Positions 26,428 through 35,062 of a DNA stretch of 64,000 bases are shown here, in pieces. The DNA comes from Psychrobacillus antarcticus (lineage in GTDB: Bacteria; Bacillota; Bacilli; Bacillales_A; Planococcaceae). The stretch spans positions 62,001 to 126,000 of the forward strand of contig NZ_JAIZDB010000014.1 in NCBI RefSeq assembly GCF_029533155.1. Reading direction: 5' to 3'. The notes beneath the pieces are model-generated. The model did not search any database, had not been told where the DNA came from, and worked only from the letters and a program-made list of their open reading frames with translations. The position numbers and the translations under genes are program-made. Numbering within the stretch: position 1 is the first letter of the stretch; every line of letters starts with the position of its first letter.

Positions 26428-27423
26428 TCAAGCATTTGGTTTTTTCATATATTTAGTAGTTTTTAAGCTGGATAATTTCATAAACAACTGCGGATAATTG
26501 CAACGTAGAAATACTTTAAGATGTACACTAATTTTGTACAAGAAAGAATAGTTGTGTATATTTTTATTGTTTATCTTTTTCTTTTGGAGGATTAATATTT
26601 CATATTCTAAGACTTCCTTAACCTTTGCTATTTCATTTTTGTACCTAAATTCGGAGTACTCATTAAACCCGGTTAACAGATTAATAATTCCACTATTTAT
26701 TTGAATAACTTTTCCTCGAATATTACCGCTAAGAATCATACGATTTGTCCATGACCCCTCTACACCACTTCGATATGCGCACATGCTTTTATCCATATAA
26801 TATGCATAACCTTGACTTGCAAGTAGCATCTGCATAGGATAATCACCTATGGGTGCTGATTCATAAAAGGGAGGTGGATTTTCCATAAGGTTTTTAGGAT
26901 AAAATAACGATGGTGTTGGACAAAACCCTCCACCTTCAATAATAATATCCTCCATTGGGCTAATTTGATCAGTAACATATGGTCTAATGAATCTATTAGT
27001 TTTTATACTAGGTGCCTGAATAATTTCAGCTGAATGAAAGCACAAAGTACAATTTGGATGCTGCTCCATATAGTTTACTTGTCGCTGTAATTTGTTGGGA
27101 TCTGTCCAATAATCATCCCCTTCGCATTCAGCAATATACTTTCCTTTACTGTTTTGAATAAGCCTTTGTGAATTTTTTCTTGCACCTACATTAGTCGGAG
27201 ATGTTATTATTCTTATTTTATCTGGATACAAATTTGCGTAGTGTTCTACTATTTTTCTAGTATTATCAGTGCTGCAATCTTCTCCAATAAGAATTTCATA
27301 TTTGAAATTTGTTATTTGATTTAGAAAACTTTCAATGGCTTCTGCTATATATTGTTCATGATTATAAGTAGTACAGTTTACACTTACTAATATGGTCAAT
27401 CTACCACTCATTTCTTCGCTCAT
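26428..27423 (-). CDS. Glycosyltransferase family 2
   Basis: Up to 331 residues, GT-A fold: LTILVSVNCTTYNHEQYI at the start, ILIGEDCSTDNT for nucleotide binding, and the metal-binding ECEGDDYW motif around residue 100. Probably an inverting transferase that extends the lipid-linked repeat. The start is uncertain: an ATG at 27423 overlaps the polymerase gene by 23 bases, a second ATG is at 27411, and a TTG at 27399 lies just after the polymerase stop and aligns best with family N-termini. Confidence 0.85.
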   Translation of the reverse strand: MSEEMSGRLTILVSVNCTTYNHEQYIAEAIESFLNQITNFKYEILIGEDCSTDNTRKIVEHYANLYPDKIRIITSPTNVGARKNSQRLIQNSKGKYIAECEGDDYWTDPNKLQRQVNYMEQHPNCTLCFHSAEIIQAPSIKTNRFIRPYVTDQISPMEDIIIEGGGFCPTPSLFYPKNLMENPPPFYESAPIGDYPMQMLLASQGYAYYMDKSMCAYRSGVEGSWTNRMILSGNIRGKVIQINSGIINLLTGFNEYSEFRYKNEIAKVKEVLEYEILILQKKKINNKNIHNYSFLYKISVHLKVFLRCNYPQLFMKLSSLKTTKYMKKPNA

Positions 27424-28564
27424 TTAATGGAATCCATGCTAAAGCTAATAGCAGCCAAAAATGTCTCCAATGTAATGTATCAACAAAAAAACTATTAAAT
27501 GCTAAACCGATTAGACTTGCAAATATAACGACATAAAAAACGCCATCTTCCCGCTTCGAACTCCAGTAACTACAAAGTGCTTTATACAAACTAACAATGA
27601 GAAATAAAATGAAGGATAAAAAACCTATTACACCGTTCTCTGTAAACACCCGGGCGTATAGGCTATGTGGAGAATATTGAAAGATACTCTCCGACTGACC
27701 TGCTCCAATACCGAGTGGGTTAGAAATCCCACTTTCAAAAGCCGCAAGCTGCGTACCAAATCGCTCATTATCATAATTCTGAAAGCTTAATCGAGATACG
27801 AGTAAGTCTTCGATTAAAGGAGACTGAATAATAAATAGAATAACCGGAATTCCGACAATTACGATAAATAAAACAGTATTAATCCTTCTTTTAAATAGAT
27901 TGACTTTAAATAGAAATAGATAGATCAATAGCGAAATTAATAAGTTGCCCCATGCTGCCCTAGAAAAACTAATAATTACTGCAGCTATTAATATTAGAAA
28001 AGTAGTATAGTAGAAGATTTTTTTCTTTAATGGCATGTCCTTACGCTCTGTCATACTTAATGAAAACAAGGCTGGCATAACTAAAAATGGTCCAAAAACA
28101 TTAGGATCTTTGAAAAGCGCTTTGGCTCTTCCATACATTAAAAATAAATCACTAAAAGGTATCAGATTAAAATAAGCTAGAAGACCAATAATTGCTGAAA
28201 GGCATGCAGAAATTAAATAACCATGTAATATCAATTGCAATCGAGTTTGGGTAATCCGTTCGCTCAGCCCAATTATCCCAATCCAAGTTAATGCTAAGTA
28301 AAATGTAATTGCTGTAAAGAAAATAGAAGGACCAATAGCTTTAATAAAAAATAAAGATAATAGATTGCTTATTAAGAATATAGAGAGAATTATTATTGGA
28401 AAAACCATTTCCTTGGAAAATCTATAAATAGATAATGCAAAGGCTATTCCAATAAGTAGAATAATAAATAGATCATAGGGAGATGGTTCAATGACAACAA
28501 AGGAACTGACTGCCAATGTGATAAATAAAAAATACGATAACCAATCATTACTTCTCTCCTTCAT
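27401..28564 (-). CDS. O-antigen ligase/polymerase-family protein (Wzy-like)
   Basis: 387 residues, about 10-12 predicted membrane segments and a larger extracytoplasmic loop near residues 250-310 containing RFGTQLAAFESGISNPLGIGAGQSE, the usual Wzy/WaaL region. It would polymerise flipped repeat units. Its place next to Wzx and the Wzz-kinase supports a Wzx/Wzy pathway. The start ATG at 28564 has an AGGAG site. Ends EWIPLNERRNEW-like and overlaps the glycosyltransferase gene. Confidence 0.85.
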   Translation of the reverse strand: MKERSNDWLSYFLFITLAVSSFVVIEPSPYDLFIILLIGIAFALSIYRFSKEMVFPIIILSIFLISNLLSLFFIKAIGPSIFFTAITFYLALTWIGIIGLSERITQTRLQLILHGYLISACLSAIIGLLAYFNLIPFSDLFLMYGRAKALFKDPNVFGPFLVMPALFSLSMTERKDMPLKKKIFYYTTFLILIAAVIISFSRAAWGNLLISLLIYLFLFKVNLFKRRINTVLFIVIVGIPVILFIIQSPLIEDLLVSRLSFQNYDNERFGTQLAAFESGISNPLGIGAGQSESIFQYSPHSLYARVFTENGVIGFLSFILFLIVSLYKALCSYWSSKREDGVFYVVIFASLIGLAFNSFFVDTLHWRHFWLLLALAWIPLNERRNEW

Positions 28565-28594
28565 TTTCTTCTCCTCAAGTATAATATTTTCTAA

Positions 28595-29320
28595 TTATCT
28601 CTTTGTATCCAGTACGTTAAACTCACTGCCTTTTAATACATGCTCTGAATTTCCTTTGAAATATTCTACTAAGTCAGTACCATACTTACTTTCAATATAC
28701 TCATATGCTTTGGTCAATAGAAATGGTCGGTGCCTTATACTATGCGCATCTGATGCAATAAAGTGAACAAGTTGTTCTTTTAGTAGCTGTTTAGAAAATG
28801 CTTTAACTTTCGTTCCATTCTTTCCAAGTACACTTCCAGCAGTAATTTGTAATAGTGCACCTCTTGCTACAATTTCTAATAATTTACCTTTGTTCTTCAT
28901 GAGAAATAGGTTCTTTTCTGGATGAGCAATGATCGGTATTAAACCCTTTAATTGAAGTTTATATAATACATCGAATAGATAAGGAGGAAAGTGATTATTA
29001 GGTAATTCAATTAGTAGATATTTCCCACTATTTGCCAAGGTTAATAATGTATTATCTAGTATACTTTCATTCAATAATATTTCCATGCCAGCATATAAGG
29101 TAACTGGAATATTTTTTTCTTGTAATAGTGCATTCATTTCACATACCTTAGTGTATACAACCGATGATTTGTTTTTATATGTTTCGTTTTGGTGCGGAGT
29201 TGCAATAATATGTTTTATTCCGTTAGCTCCTGCATTAGCTATAAGCAACAATGATTGCCCTACTGTTGAAGCACCGTCATCTAGCCCTGGTAAAATATGA
29301 TTATGAATATCTACTATCAA
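28595..29320 (-). CDS. CpsB/YwqE-type protein-tyrosine phosphatase
   Basis: 241 residues, PHP fold with metal-binding DIHNHILPGLDDGA at residues 4-17, IIATPHQNETY, E of GMEILL, IIAHPEKN and ASDAHS. This family dephosphorylates the partner BY-tyrosine kinase and so controls polysaccharide chain length and output. It lies directly downstream of the kinase (15-base gap). A truncated second copy of its 5' end lies at 30763-30873. Confidence 0.92.
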   Translation of the reverse strand: MIVDIHNHILPGLDDGASTVGQSLLLIANAGANGIKHIIATPHQNETYKNKSSVVYTKVCEMNALLQEKNIPVTLYAGMEILLNESILDNTLLTLANSGKYLLIELPNNHFPPYLFDVLYKLQLKGLIPIIAHPEKNLFLMKNKGKLLEIVARGALLQITAGSVLGKNGTKVKAFSKQLLKEQLVHFIASDAHSIRHRPFLLTKAYEYIESKYGTDLVEYFKGNSEHVLKGSEFNVLDTKR

Positions 29321-29335
29321 ATTGTCTCCGCTCCT

Positions 29336-30640
29336 TTAGTAATATTCAGTTGGACGATCCTGTTGATATTTATTTCTATTTAGAATTGTTCCTAATACAT
29401 TAGCTTGCACTTTATGAAGCTTCTCCAAGCTTTTCTTTGCAGTATCCTTTTTTGTTTTACTACCATTGATAACAAGCAGACAACCATCCGCTATATCTAC
29501 TAAACTAAGCACATCAGCAACTATTAATGGTGGACTATCAATAATAATTACATCAAATTGCTTCTCTAACTGGTTGAACAATGTTTTCATCTCAATGGAT
29601 GAAATAATCTCAGCTGGATTTGGAGGATAAGGACCTGCCCCTATGAATGACAGGTTTTCAAATTCTGTAAGTTGAATAATATCTGCAAGCTTTGCCTGCC
29701 CAGCAACATAGGAAGTTATCCCTGCTTGTTTTTTCATATTAAATATTTTTCTACCTACAGGTCGACGTAAATCAGCATCAATATAGACAACTTTTTTGTT
29801 ATCCATCGCAAACGTTTTTGCCAAGCTTGTACTGATAAATGATTTTCCCTCCGCTGCAAGTGAGCTTGTAATTACAAAAGATTTTATTTTTTTTTCATTT
29901 AATTGGAATTGTATATTTGCCCGTATGTTTCGAAAGGACTCAATCGAATGTTCAAATCTTTCCAAATGGTCTTTTATAACAGGAATTGAGCCCATGCTAG
30001 GTAAACTAAGATGCTTTTCTGTTAATTCCTCAAGATTTAAAATAGTAAAATATGTTTCTTTTATTATTAAGAAAACGAAACAGATAAATATTCCTAGGAA
30101 AAATGAAATAACGAAATAAAATGCAGAATGTGGATTAACTACTCTTGTATTATTTTTAATAGTTGCTTCTCCGAGGATATTCAAATTATCCATCTTCATC
30201 AAATTTTTAATCTCTTCTTGAAATACATTTGCTACAGTATTTACTAAATTAACTGCACTCTTCGCTGTTCCATCCTGTACTTGAATCGTCATTATTTGTG
30301 ACTGGTTATTCGATATTATTGTTATTTTATTTCTTAACTCACCTATACTTACTTTGCTATCCAAGGAATCACTTACTTTTTCTAATACTTGATTTGTAGT
30401 TAATAAATATTTATATGTTTCAATTAATCGTAAATTCATATCGATTTCATTGATGGAGACGCCTGTTTCTGGAGTCGTTGAATAATTTACAAGGATATCC
30501 ATTTCTGCTTCGTATACTTTTGGAATGGTTAGTCCAATGGCTCCCCCAAGGCAAGTTATGAACAAGATAAAGACTAGTATCCGAATCCAATAATTTCTTA
30601 TCACTGCAAGTATTTGCTTAAGATTGATACTATAATTCAT
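29336..30640 (-). CDS. Fused Wzz chain-length regulator and BY-tyrosine kinase
   Basis: 434 residues from the chosen ATG (MNYSINLKQILAVIRNYW). The Wzz domain has membrane helices near residues 20-40 and 170-195, followed by a P-loop tyrosine autokinase: Walker A SLAAEGKSF, Walker A-prime VVYIDADLRRP and Walker B VIIIDSPP. The C-terminus has a small tyrosine cluster (KYQQDRPTEYY) as the likely autophosphorylation site. Many Firmicutes split these functions into two proteins; here they are one. The longer frame to 30691 begins with TTG and passes over an unused GAGGAAGGGG site, so the start is uncertain. Confidence 0.88.
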   Translation of the reverse strand: MNYSINLKQILAVIRNYWIRILVFILFITCLGGAIGLTIPKVYEAEMDILVNYSTTPETGVSINEIDMNLRLIETYKYLLTTNQVLEKVSDSLDSKVSIGELRNKITIISNNQSQIMTIQVQDGTAKSAVNLVNTVANVFQEEIKNLMKMDNLNILGEATIKNNTRVVNPHSAFYFVISFFLGIFICFVFLIIKETYFTILNLEELTEKHLSLPSMGSIPVIKDHLERFEHSIESFRNIRANIQFQLNEKKIKSFVITSSLAAEGKSFISTSLAKTFAMDNKKVVYIDADLRRPVGRKIFNMKKQAGITSYVAGQAKLADIIQLTEFENLSFIGAGPYPPNPAEIISSIEMKTLFNQLEKQFDVIIIDSPPLIVADVLSLVDIADGCLLVINGSKTKKDTAKKSLEKLHKVQANVLGTILNRNKYQQDRPTEYY

Positions 30641-30762
30641 GTTAGCTTCAACATGTTCATATTTAGTAAACCCCTTCCTCAAAAATTCCAATCAGAATTA
30701 GATTTAAATCGTTTATATCATAAATTCGTACATATCCTTACCATCTCTTCTTTACGTTTTGA

Positions 30763-30873
30763 TTAATTTAAGAGGGGCTGCAAGCTAGCAAATGCATTAG
30801 TGGAGTCTTCCTCTATAGACTCAGGACCATCATCTAAACCTGGTAAAATGTGATTATGAATGTCTACTAGCAA
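30763..30873 (-). pseudogene. Truncated cpsB/ywqE 5' fragment
   Basis: From a TTG at 30873 behind GGGAGAGGGG, the frame reads LLVDIHNHILPGLDDGPESI, then diverges (EEDSTNAFASLQPLLN) and stops after 36 residues. The first part is the phosphatase metal-binding motif seen at the start of the intact CpsB protein, with very similar DNA over about 50 bases. The rest of the gene is absent; the next gene downstream is the Wzz-kinase. It is a leftover of another phosphatase gene or of a recombination event. Confidence 0.75.
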
Positions 30874-30904
30874 ACCCCTCTCCCTTTCTAAATTAAGTTA
30901 TTCC

Positions 30905-31558
30905 TTACCAAGCACCTTTTCCAATAATCACTATATATACTGTATGAAGGATGATTTTCACGTCTAATAAAAAAGAGCAATGGTTGATATAATACAAATC
31001 ATAAGCAATTTTTTCTCCGTGTGTTATTGCAGAACGGCCATTTACTTGTGCATATCCTGTAATTCCTGGTTTTACTTGTAATCGTTTTTTTTGAGTAGCG
31101 GAATAATAATTAGTAATTTCAATCATTTCAGGTCTTGGTCCTACTATACTCATGTCCCCCTTTAAAACATTCCAAAGCTGGGGAATTTCATCTATACTAT
31201 ATTTCCTATATATTTTCCCTAGTTTCGTGATGGTTAGGGTTTGTGGTGTTGTAAATTCAAAATCTTGTGGCACCTCGTCTTTCCATTCATATTTGTGTGA
31301 GCTAGATTCAATATCCTCCGCTTGCATGGTTCGAAACTTCCAAATAATAAATGGTTGTTCATGCAAGCCCGCCCTTAGTTGATTGTAAAAAAGGGGACGT
31401 CCTGAGAAAATCAATAAAATAACTGAAAACAGTATAATTGTAGGAAATAACAAAATAAGTAATAAGCTGCTCCCTAATATATCTACTGTTCGTTTAACAA
31501 AACTACGATAGAAATACGTTGGAGCCTGTTCATAAGTCGGTTGGTCTAATTTTTCCAC
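30905..31558 (-). CDS. Undecaprenyl-phosphate sugar phosphotransferase (initiating transferase)
   Basis: 217 residues of the bacterial sugar transferase family. One membrane hairpin (about residues 25-50), then the catalytic domain with FYNQLRAGLHEQPFIIWKFRTM, KYSIDEIPQLWNVLKGDMSIVGPRPEM and KPGITGYAQVNGRS. It starts synthesis by moving a sugar phosphate onto undecaprenyl phosphate. It is the first gene of the operon. The start is a GTG with AAGGAG eight bases upstream. Confidence 0.92.
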   Translation of the reverse strand: MEKLDQPTYEQAPTYFYRSFVKRTVDILGSSLLLILLFPTIILFSVILLIFSGRPLFYNQLRAGLHEQPFIIWKFRTMQAEDIESSSHKYEWKDEVPQDFEFTTPQTLTITKLGKIYRKYSIDEIPQLWNVLKGDMSIVGPRPEMIEITNYYSATQKKRLQVKPGITGYAQVNGRSAITHGEKIAYDLYYINHCSFLLDVKIILHTVYIVIIGKGAW

Positions 31559-31771
31559 GCTTTGTTCTCCTTAACATAAAATATTAGAAAACAATTCCAT
31601 ACATAAAAGAATATTCAATGCTCCTATAAAAAAGACCTATTCTTATATAACTATTAAATTATTTCCCATCCTTATTAGCTTATGAGTTTATGAGTTTATA
31701 TACCTTATGATGGGGGACATTCTATTCATGCCTTAGTAATTTTTTTTTGTATCTATTGTAAATTTCATAAC
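31559..31771 (-). promoter_or_regulatory. Leader region of the polysaccharide operon
   Basis: About 210 AT-rich bases between the exonuclease terminator and the initiating transferase; all upstream control of the operon must lie here unless it is internal. A TATGAGTT tandem repeat (two and a half units) covers about 31681-31700. No convincing sigma-A -35/-10 pair was found; TATAAG near 31645 is the best -10-like element. Confidence 0.4.
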
Positions 31772-31810
31772 AAAAAGCACTACAGGTTAATTTTCTCCTG
31801 TAGTGCTTTT
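31772..31810 (-). terminator. Terminator after the DEDDh exonuclease gene
   Basis: On the minus strand AAAAGCACTACAGG, loop, CCTGTAGTGCTTTTTG; it begins at the stop codon. It separates the exonuclease unit from the polysaccharide operon. Confidence 0.9.
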
Positions 31811-32531
31811 AGATTCTTGCAAACTGATTGTATACATCTTCTAACGTTTCACAGCCGTGCCTTTTTACTTTCTCCACATAGATGCTCCAAAGTTTTGCGG
31901 TCATTTTAGCGTCTTCTAATGCGTGATGGCGTCCCACAATTGGAACGCCGTTATGCTCGCATAGATCTTCTAACGAACTGAGTTGTATATTGGGCTCCGC
32001 AATTTTGTATAAAAAAGATGTATCCACAATTCGATGCTTAAATAGTGTACGAAAAATCTTTGTACTAGCATATTGCATAAAACTTCTTTCGTGATTTGCG
32101 TGATGCGCCACAAGTGTGCTGTCTTTTGCAAATTGAAGAAATTCCATTATTACATCCCCAACTAATCTTGCTTCCTTCAATTGTTCATTTGTAATACCTG
32201 TTAGTGCCACGATATTTGAAGGTATTTCTTTTTCGGAATATATTAGAGAGTAGAAAATCTCGTCTTCTTGAATGGTTGAACCGACCATTTTTATAGCACC
32301 AATGGATATAATGTCATGGCCTTGCACTGGACTAAATCCTGTCGTTTCAATATCCAATACTACTACGTCTAGCTCATCCAAGGGGATCTTTAGTGTATCC
32401 TCTTTTTTCATTTCTTTTTGGAGGTTTCTTAAAAAAGCCATTTGTTGGGTACTTTGAACATCACCTATGCCAACATTCGTACGTTTACCTTGAATACCTC
32501 TTAGTATTTGCATGAACGGTTCAAATGCCAT
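31809..32531 (-). CDS. DEDDh 3'-5' exonuclease (DnaQ family)
   Basis: 240 residues. After about 55 N-terminal residues the RNase T/DnaQ fold begins: VVLDIETTGFSP (DxE), VAHHANHERSF, and HHALEDAKMTA with the catalytic His and Asp. All acidic residues are present. The ATG at 32531 follows AAAGGGTG by 6 bases and overlaps the end of the DUF294 gene, so the two are co-translated. The pairing of a DUF294 nucleotidyltransferase with a DnaQ-like exonuclease recurs in bacteria, but its purpose is unclear. Confidence 0.85.
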   Translation of the reverse strand: MAFEPFMQILRGIQGKRTNVGIGDVQSTQQMAFLRNLQKEMKKEDTLKIPLDELDVVVLDIETTGFSPVQGHDIISIGAIKMVGSTIQEDEIFYSLIYSEKEIPSNIVALTGITNEQLKEARLVGDVIMEFLQFAKDSTLVAHHANHERSFMQYASTKIFRTLFKHRIVDTSFLYKIAEPNIQLSSLEDLCEHNGVPIVGRHHALEDAKMTAKLWSIYVEKVKRHGCETLEDVYNQFARI

Positions 32532-33495
32532 GGTGAACACCCTTTTTCATTAAGGCAATTATTTCACGATGTAATTTACTTCCTCCTTTAAGAATACGTT
32601 TTATATCTTTCAGTTCCACCTTGGTTCGTTTTTCAACCTGCAGATAGTGTGTATCTGAATAGCTTTCAACCTGCGATAATGACAATCGATATGATAATAA
32701 ATCCGAAAAATTTCTTTCGCTATTTTTCAGTAAGCCTGCATATTCCTTCATTTGAATTAGTTTATTCATTCGAGCTAAAGTGGAAGTTTCCATTATCCCC
32801 TCTCTGATTGAAAGTAGTCGAATGGCATTTACATATGGTAGGAATCCAGCGTATTTTAAGTTCACGCACCCTTGATATAATCCATGCCTTTCTACTAATA
32901 GTTGGCCAACAGGACCTATGACATTTTTAATATGTTCTATATTAGTAGTGAACCGGCTTAGTAAAATTGGATGTTGTAATTGGTATGCATGAATGAATGA
33001 CTTCAACTGATGAATAATTTGCCAGTTTCCATGAAACACCCGTGCATCATAAAAAATGTGAAGAAAACGAATGGACTCCCAGCTTTCATCAGTCGCCCAA
33101 TCGTGGAGTTGAATTTTCCAACCATCATAAGATTTACACCACTCAGGATTAGAACTCATCACCTTACCTTCACAATACGGATATCCTACTTCATATAAGC
33201 CTTTAGAAATTTCCGTTCCAAGCATCTGAAAATACATATCATTTTCAGCATTAGCTATTTCATAAGCAATTCCATGATCCTGATCACTAATTAACCCTTG
33301 TTCTAATCGGCCTCCACTGCCTGTTATAAACCAAGAAAATTCACATGGAGCTGGACCAGTTCCCATTTTCTTAGATGCTACTTTCAATACTTTTAGCATC
33401 ACCTGATCATGAAAATCATTAAGCGAAACGATGTCATCTTGGAAGTTTGTCATATTTAATTCCTTCCACTCTCGAATAGATTTATACGTTTCCAC
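32521..33495 (-). CDS. DUF294-type putative nucleotidyltransferase
   Basis: 324 residues. The nucleotidyltransferase core is visible as FITGSGGRLEQGLISDQDHGIAYE (about residues 57-80): the G-S-G-G-R and D-x-D-H pattern of GlnD-like enzymes. A helical C-terminal substrate-binding domain follows (about 190-320). There are no CBS or cyclic-nucleotide domains in front of it, as many DUF294 proteins have. GTG start with AAAGGGCGTG. Located between the ammonium transporter and the exonuclease, which makes a link to nitrogen signalling worth considering; no PII gene is in the window. Confidence 0.78.
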   Translation of the reverse strand: METYKSIREWKELNMTNFQDDIVSLNDFHDQVMLKVLKVASKKMGTGPAPCEFSWFITGSGGRLEQGLISDQDHGIAYEIANAENDMYFQMLGTEISKGLYEVGYPYCEGKVMSSNPEWCKSYDGWKIQLHDWATDESWESIRFLHIFYDARVFHGNWQIIHQLKSFIHAYQLQHPILLSRFTTNIEHIKNVIGPVGQLLVERHGLYQGCVNLKYAGFLPYVNAIRLLSIREGIMETSTLARMNKLIQMKEYAGLLKNSERNFSDLLSYRLSLSQVESYSDTHYLQVEKRTKVELKDIKRILKGGSKLHREIIALMKKGVHHGI

Positions 33496-33518
33496 AAGTA
33501 CACGCCCTTTTATATAAA

Positions 33519-33542
33519 GAGCCTCTAAATTAAAGAGGCTTT
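33519..33542 (-). terminator. Terminator after the ammonium transporter gene
   Basis: On the minus strand AAAGCCTCTT, TAATTT, AGAGGCTCTTT. Just after the amt stop; the T-run is short, so some read-through into DUF294 is possible. Confidence 0.65.
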
Positions 33543-33547
33543 CATAA

Positions 33548-34822
33548 TTAATTAAGTGATTTAGATTCTTCTAAAATCATTTGTTCTGGATAACCATAGT
33601 TGCCATGTTCGCTCATATCAAGGCCCATTAGTTCCTCTTCCTCCGTTACCCTAATACCACCCATTACTTTTTTCATGATAAAGAGAATAGCATAGGAAAC
33701 GATGAATGCAAATAAACCACAAGACACAACACCCATTAGCTGAACTCCTAATTGATCAAATCCTCCACCGTAGAATAATCCCGCTTTACCAACGGATGCA
33801 AGCTCCGGTGTTGCAAAGAATCCAGTAGATAATGTCCCCCATACCCCAGCTGCTCCATGGACTGATAAAGCATAAATCGGATCATCCACTTTTCTCTTTT
33901 CAAAAAATCTTGCGCTATAGAATACTAACACTCCCGCTAGTAAACCAATGACAACAGAAGCCCAAACATCCACGAATGCACAAGAAGCAGTAATAGCGAC
34001 TAATCCAGCTAAGGCTCCATTTAAAATCGTAGGAATATCTGATTTACCTAATACTACCCATGATATTAGTGTTGCTGCAACCGCTCCCGCTCCAGCAGCA
34101 AGTGTTGTATTTAATGCAACATATCCAAAGAATGCAGCATCTACAGATATAGTACTACCTGCATTAAATCCGAACCAGCCAACCCAGAGGATGAGTACGC
34201 CTAAAGCTGTATATACTTGGTTATGTCCTGCAAGATTATTTGCTGATCCATCTTTATTGAACTTCCCAATTCTTGGTTTAAGAATCATTGTTGCAGCTAA
34301 GGCAGCCATCGCACCAGTTAAATGAACTACAGTTGAGCCTGCAAAATCCTGCTTGCCATGTTCGGCTAACCAACCTCCACCCCACACCCAGTGTGCAATT
34401 ACAGGGTAAACAATTATTCCAAAAAGAATAGTGAATATTACATATGTGGATAATTTAGCACGTTCTGCAAATCCACCTAACGCAATCGTTACTGCGATAC
34501 CAGCAAATGCTAATTGAAAAACAAAGAATACGGTTGTTGCAAGACCAGCTCCCTCTAATATTTCACCACTATAGAAGAAGTCTGTCATTCCTACAAAGAA
34601 ATTTGCATCTCCCCCGAAGATAAACCCATAACCTACTGCCCAGAACACCATGGACGCTAATCCAAATGTGAATATTGTTTTACCTGCGACATGACCAGCA
34701 TTTTTCATTCTTGTCGATCCAGCTTCTAGTAATATAAATCCACCAATCATAAATATGACTAAAATTGCAGCTACCATCGTCCACAAGCTGTTCATCAAAT
34801 ACATTACATCTTCCATTGTCAT
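33548..34822 (-). CDS. amt: Ammonium transporter (Amt/NrgA family)
   Basis: 424 residues with 11 expected membrane segments. Conserved family stretches GSTVVHLTGAMAALAATMILKPR and HGAAGVWGTLSTGFFA contain the two pore histidines. It brings ammonium into the cell at low supply. No glnK/PII gene follows, unlike the usual amtB-glnK pair; instead the DUF294 and exonuclease genes lie downstream. The third codon is also ATG and has better spacing from AAAGGGGAG, so the start may be 34816. A GlnR/TnrA box lies upstream. Confidence 0.94.
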   Translation of the reverse strand: MTMEDVMYLMNSLWTMVAAILVIFMIGGFILLEAGSTRMKNAGHVAGKTIFTFGLASMVFWAVGYGFIFGGDANFFVGMTDFFYSGEILEGAGLATTVFFVFQLAFAGIAVTIALGGFAERAKLSTYVIFTILFGIIVYPVIAHWVWGGGWLAEHGKQDFAGSTVVHLTGAMAALAATMILKPRIGKFNKDGSANNLAGHNQVYTALGVLILWVGWFGFNAGSTISVDAAFFGYVALNTTLAAGAGAVAATLISWVVLGKSDIPTILNGALAGLVAITASCAFVDVWASVVIGLLAGVLVFYSARFFEKRKVDDPIYALSVHGAAGVWGTLSTGFFATPELASVGKAGLFYGGGFDQLGVQLMGVVSCGLFAFIVSYAILFIMKKVMGGIRVTEEEELMGLDMSEHGNYGYPEQMILEESKSLN

Positions 34823-34863
34823 CTCTCCCCTTTTATTAATTGTTACGTTCTCTCAATTTTAAA

Positions 34864-34880
34864 TGTGAGAAAACCTAACA
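34864..34880 (-). promoter_or_regulatory. GlnR/TnrA box upstream of amt
   Basis: On the minus strand TGTTAGGTTTTCTCACA, which fits the 17-bp GlnR/TnrA consensus (TGTNA, 7 bases, TNACA) with only one internal mismatch. It lies about 8-24 bases downstream of the predicted start point of transcription. That position favours repression, presumably by GlnR in nitrogen excess, over TnrA-type activation. Confidence 0.75.
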
Positions 34881-34894
34881 TCTTTTATATTTTT

Positions 34895-34922
34895 ATTCTA
34901 TTCACTTTTATAGAAAAGTCAA
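34895..34922 (-). promoter_or_regulatory. Predicted sigma-A promoter of amt
   Basis: On the minus strand TTGACT (34917-34922), 16 bases, TAGAAT (34895-34900). Confidence 0.7.
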
Positions 34923-35004
34923 CACAATTTTCTGAATATTTTTAACTTTCTCTTTAAAAACCTTTAAAACCCTTACTAAACCTCATTAAAATATTTTTAC
35001 AAAT

Positions 35005-35044
35005 AAAAAAACTGCCACCACTGTTTTATCAGTGATGACAGTTT
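35005..35044 (-). terminator. Terminator after mgtC-like gene
   Basis: On the minus strand AAACTGTCATCACTG, ATAAAA, CAGTGGTGGCAGTTT, then TTTTT. The stem pairs fully if G-U pairs are allowed. Confidence 0.85.
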
Positions 35045-35062
35045 ATCTATCATATACTTATT

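Noticed and set aside
12555-31558. Polysaccharide operon as a teichoic-acid or S-layer glycosylation locus
   Set aside because: Initiating transferase, Wzx, Wzy, Wzz-kinase and CpsB phosphatase together fit an exopolysaccharide/capsule; no tag-type or S-layer genes are present.
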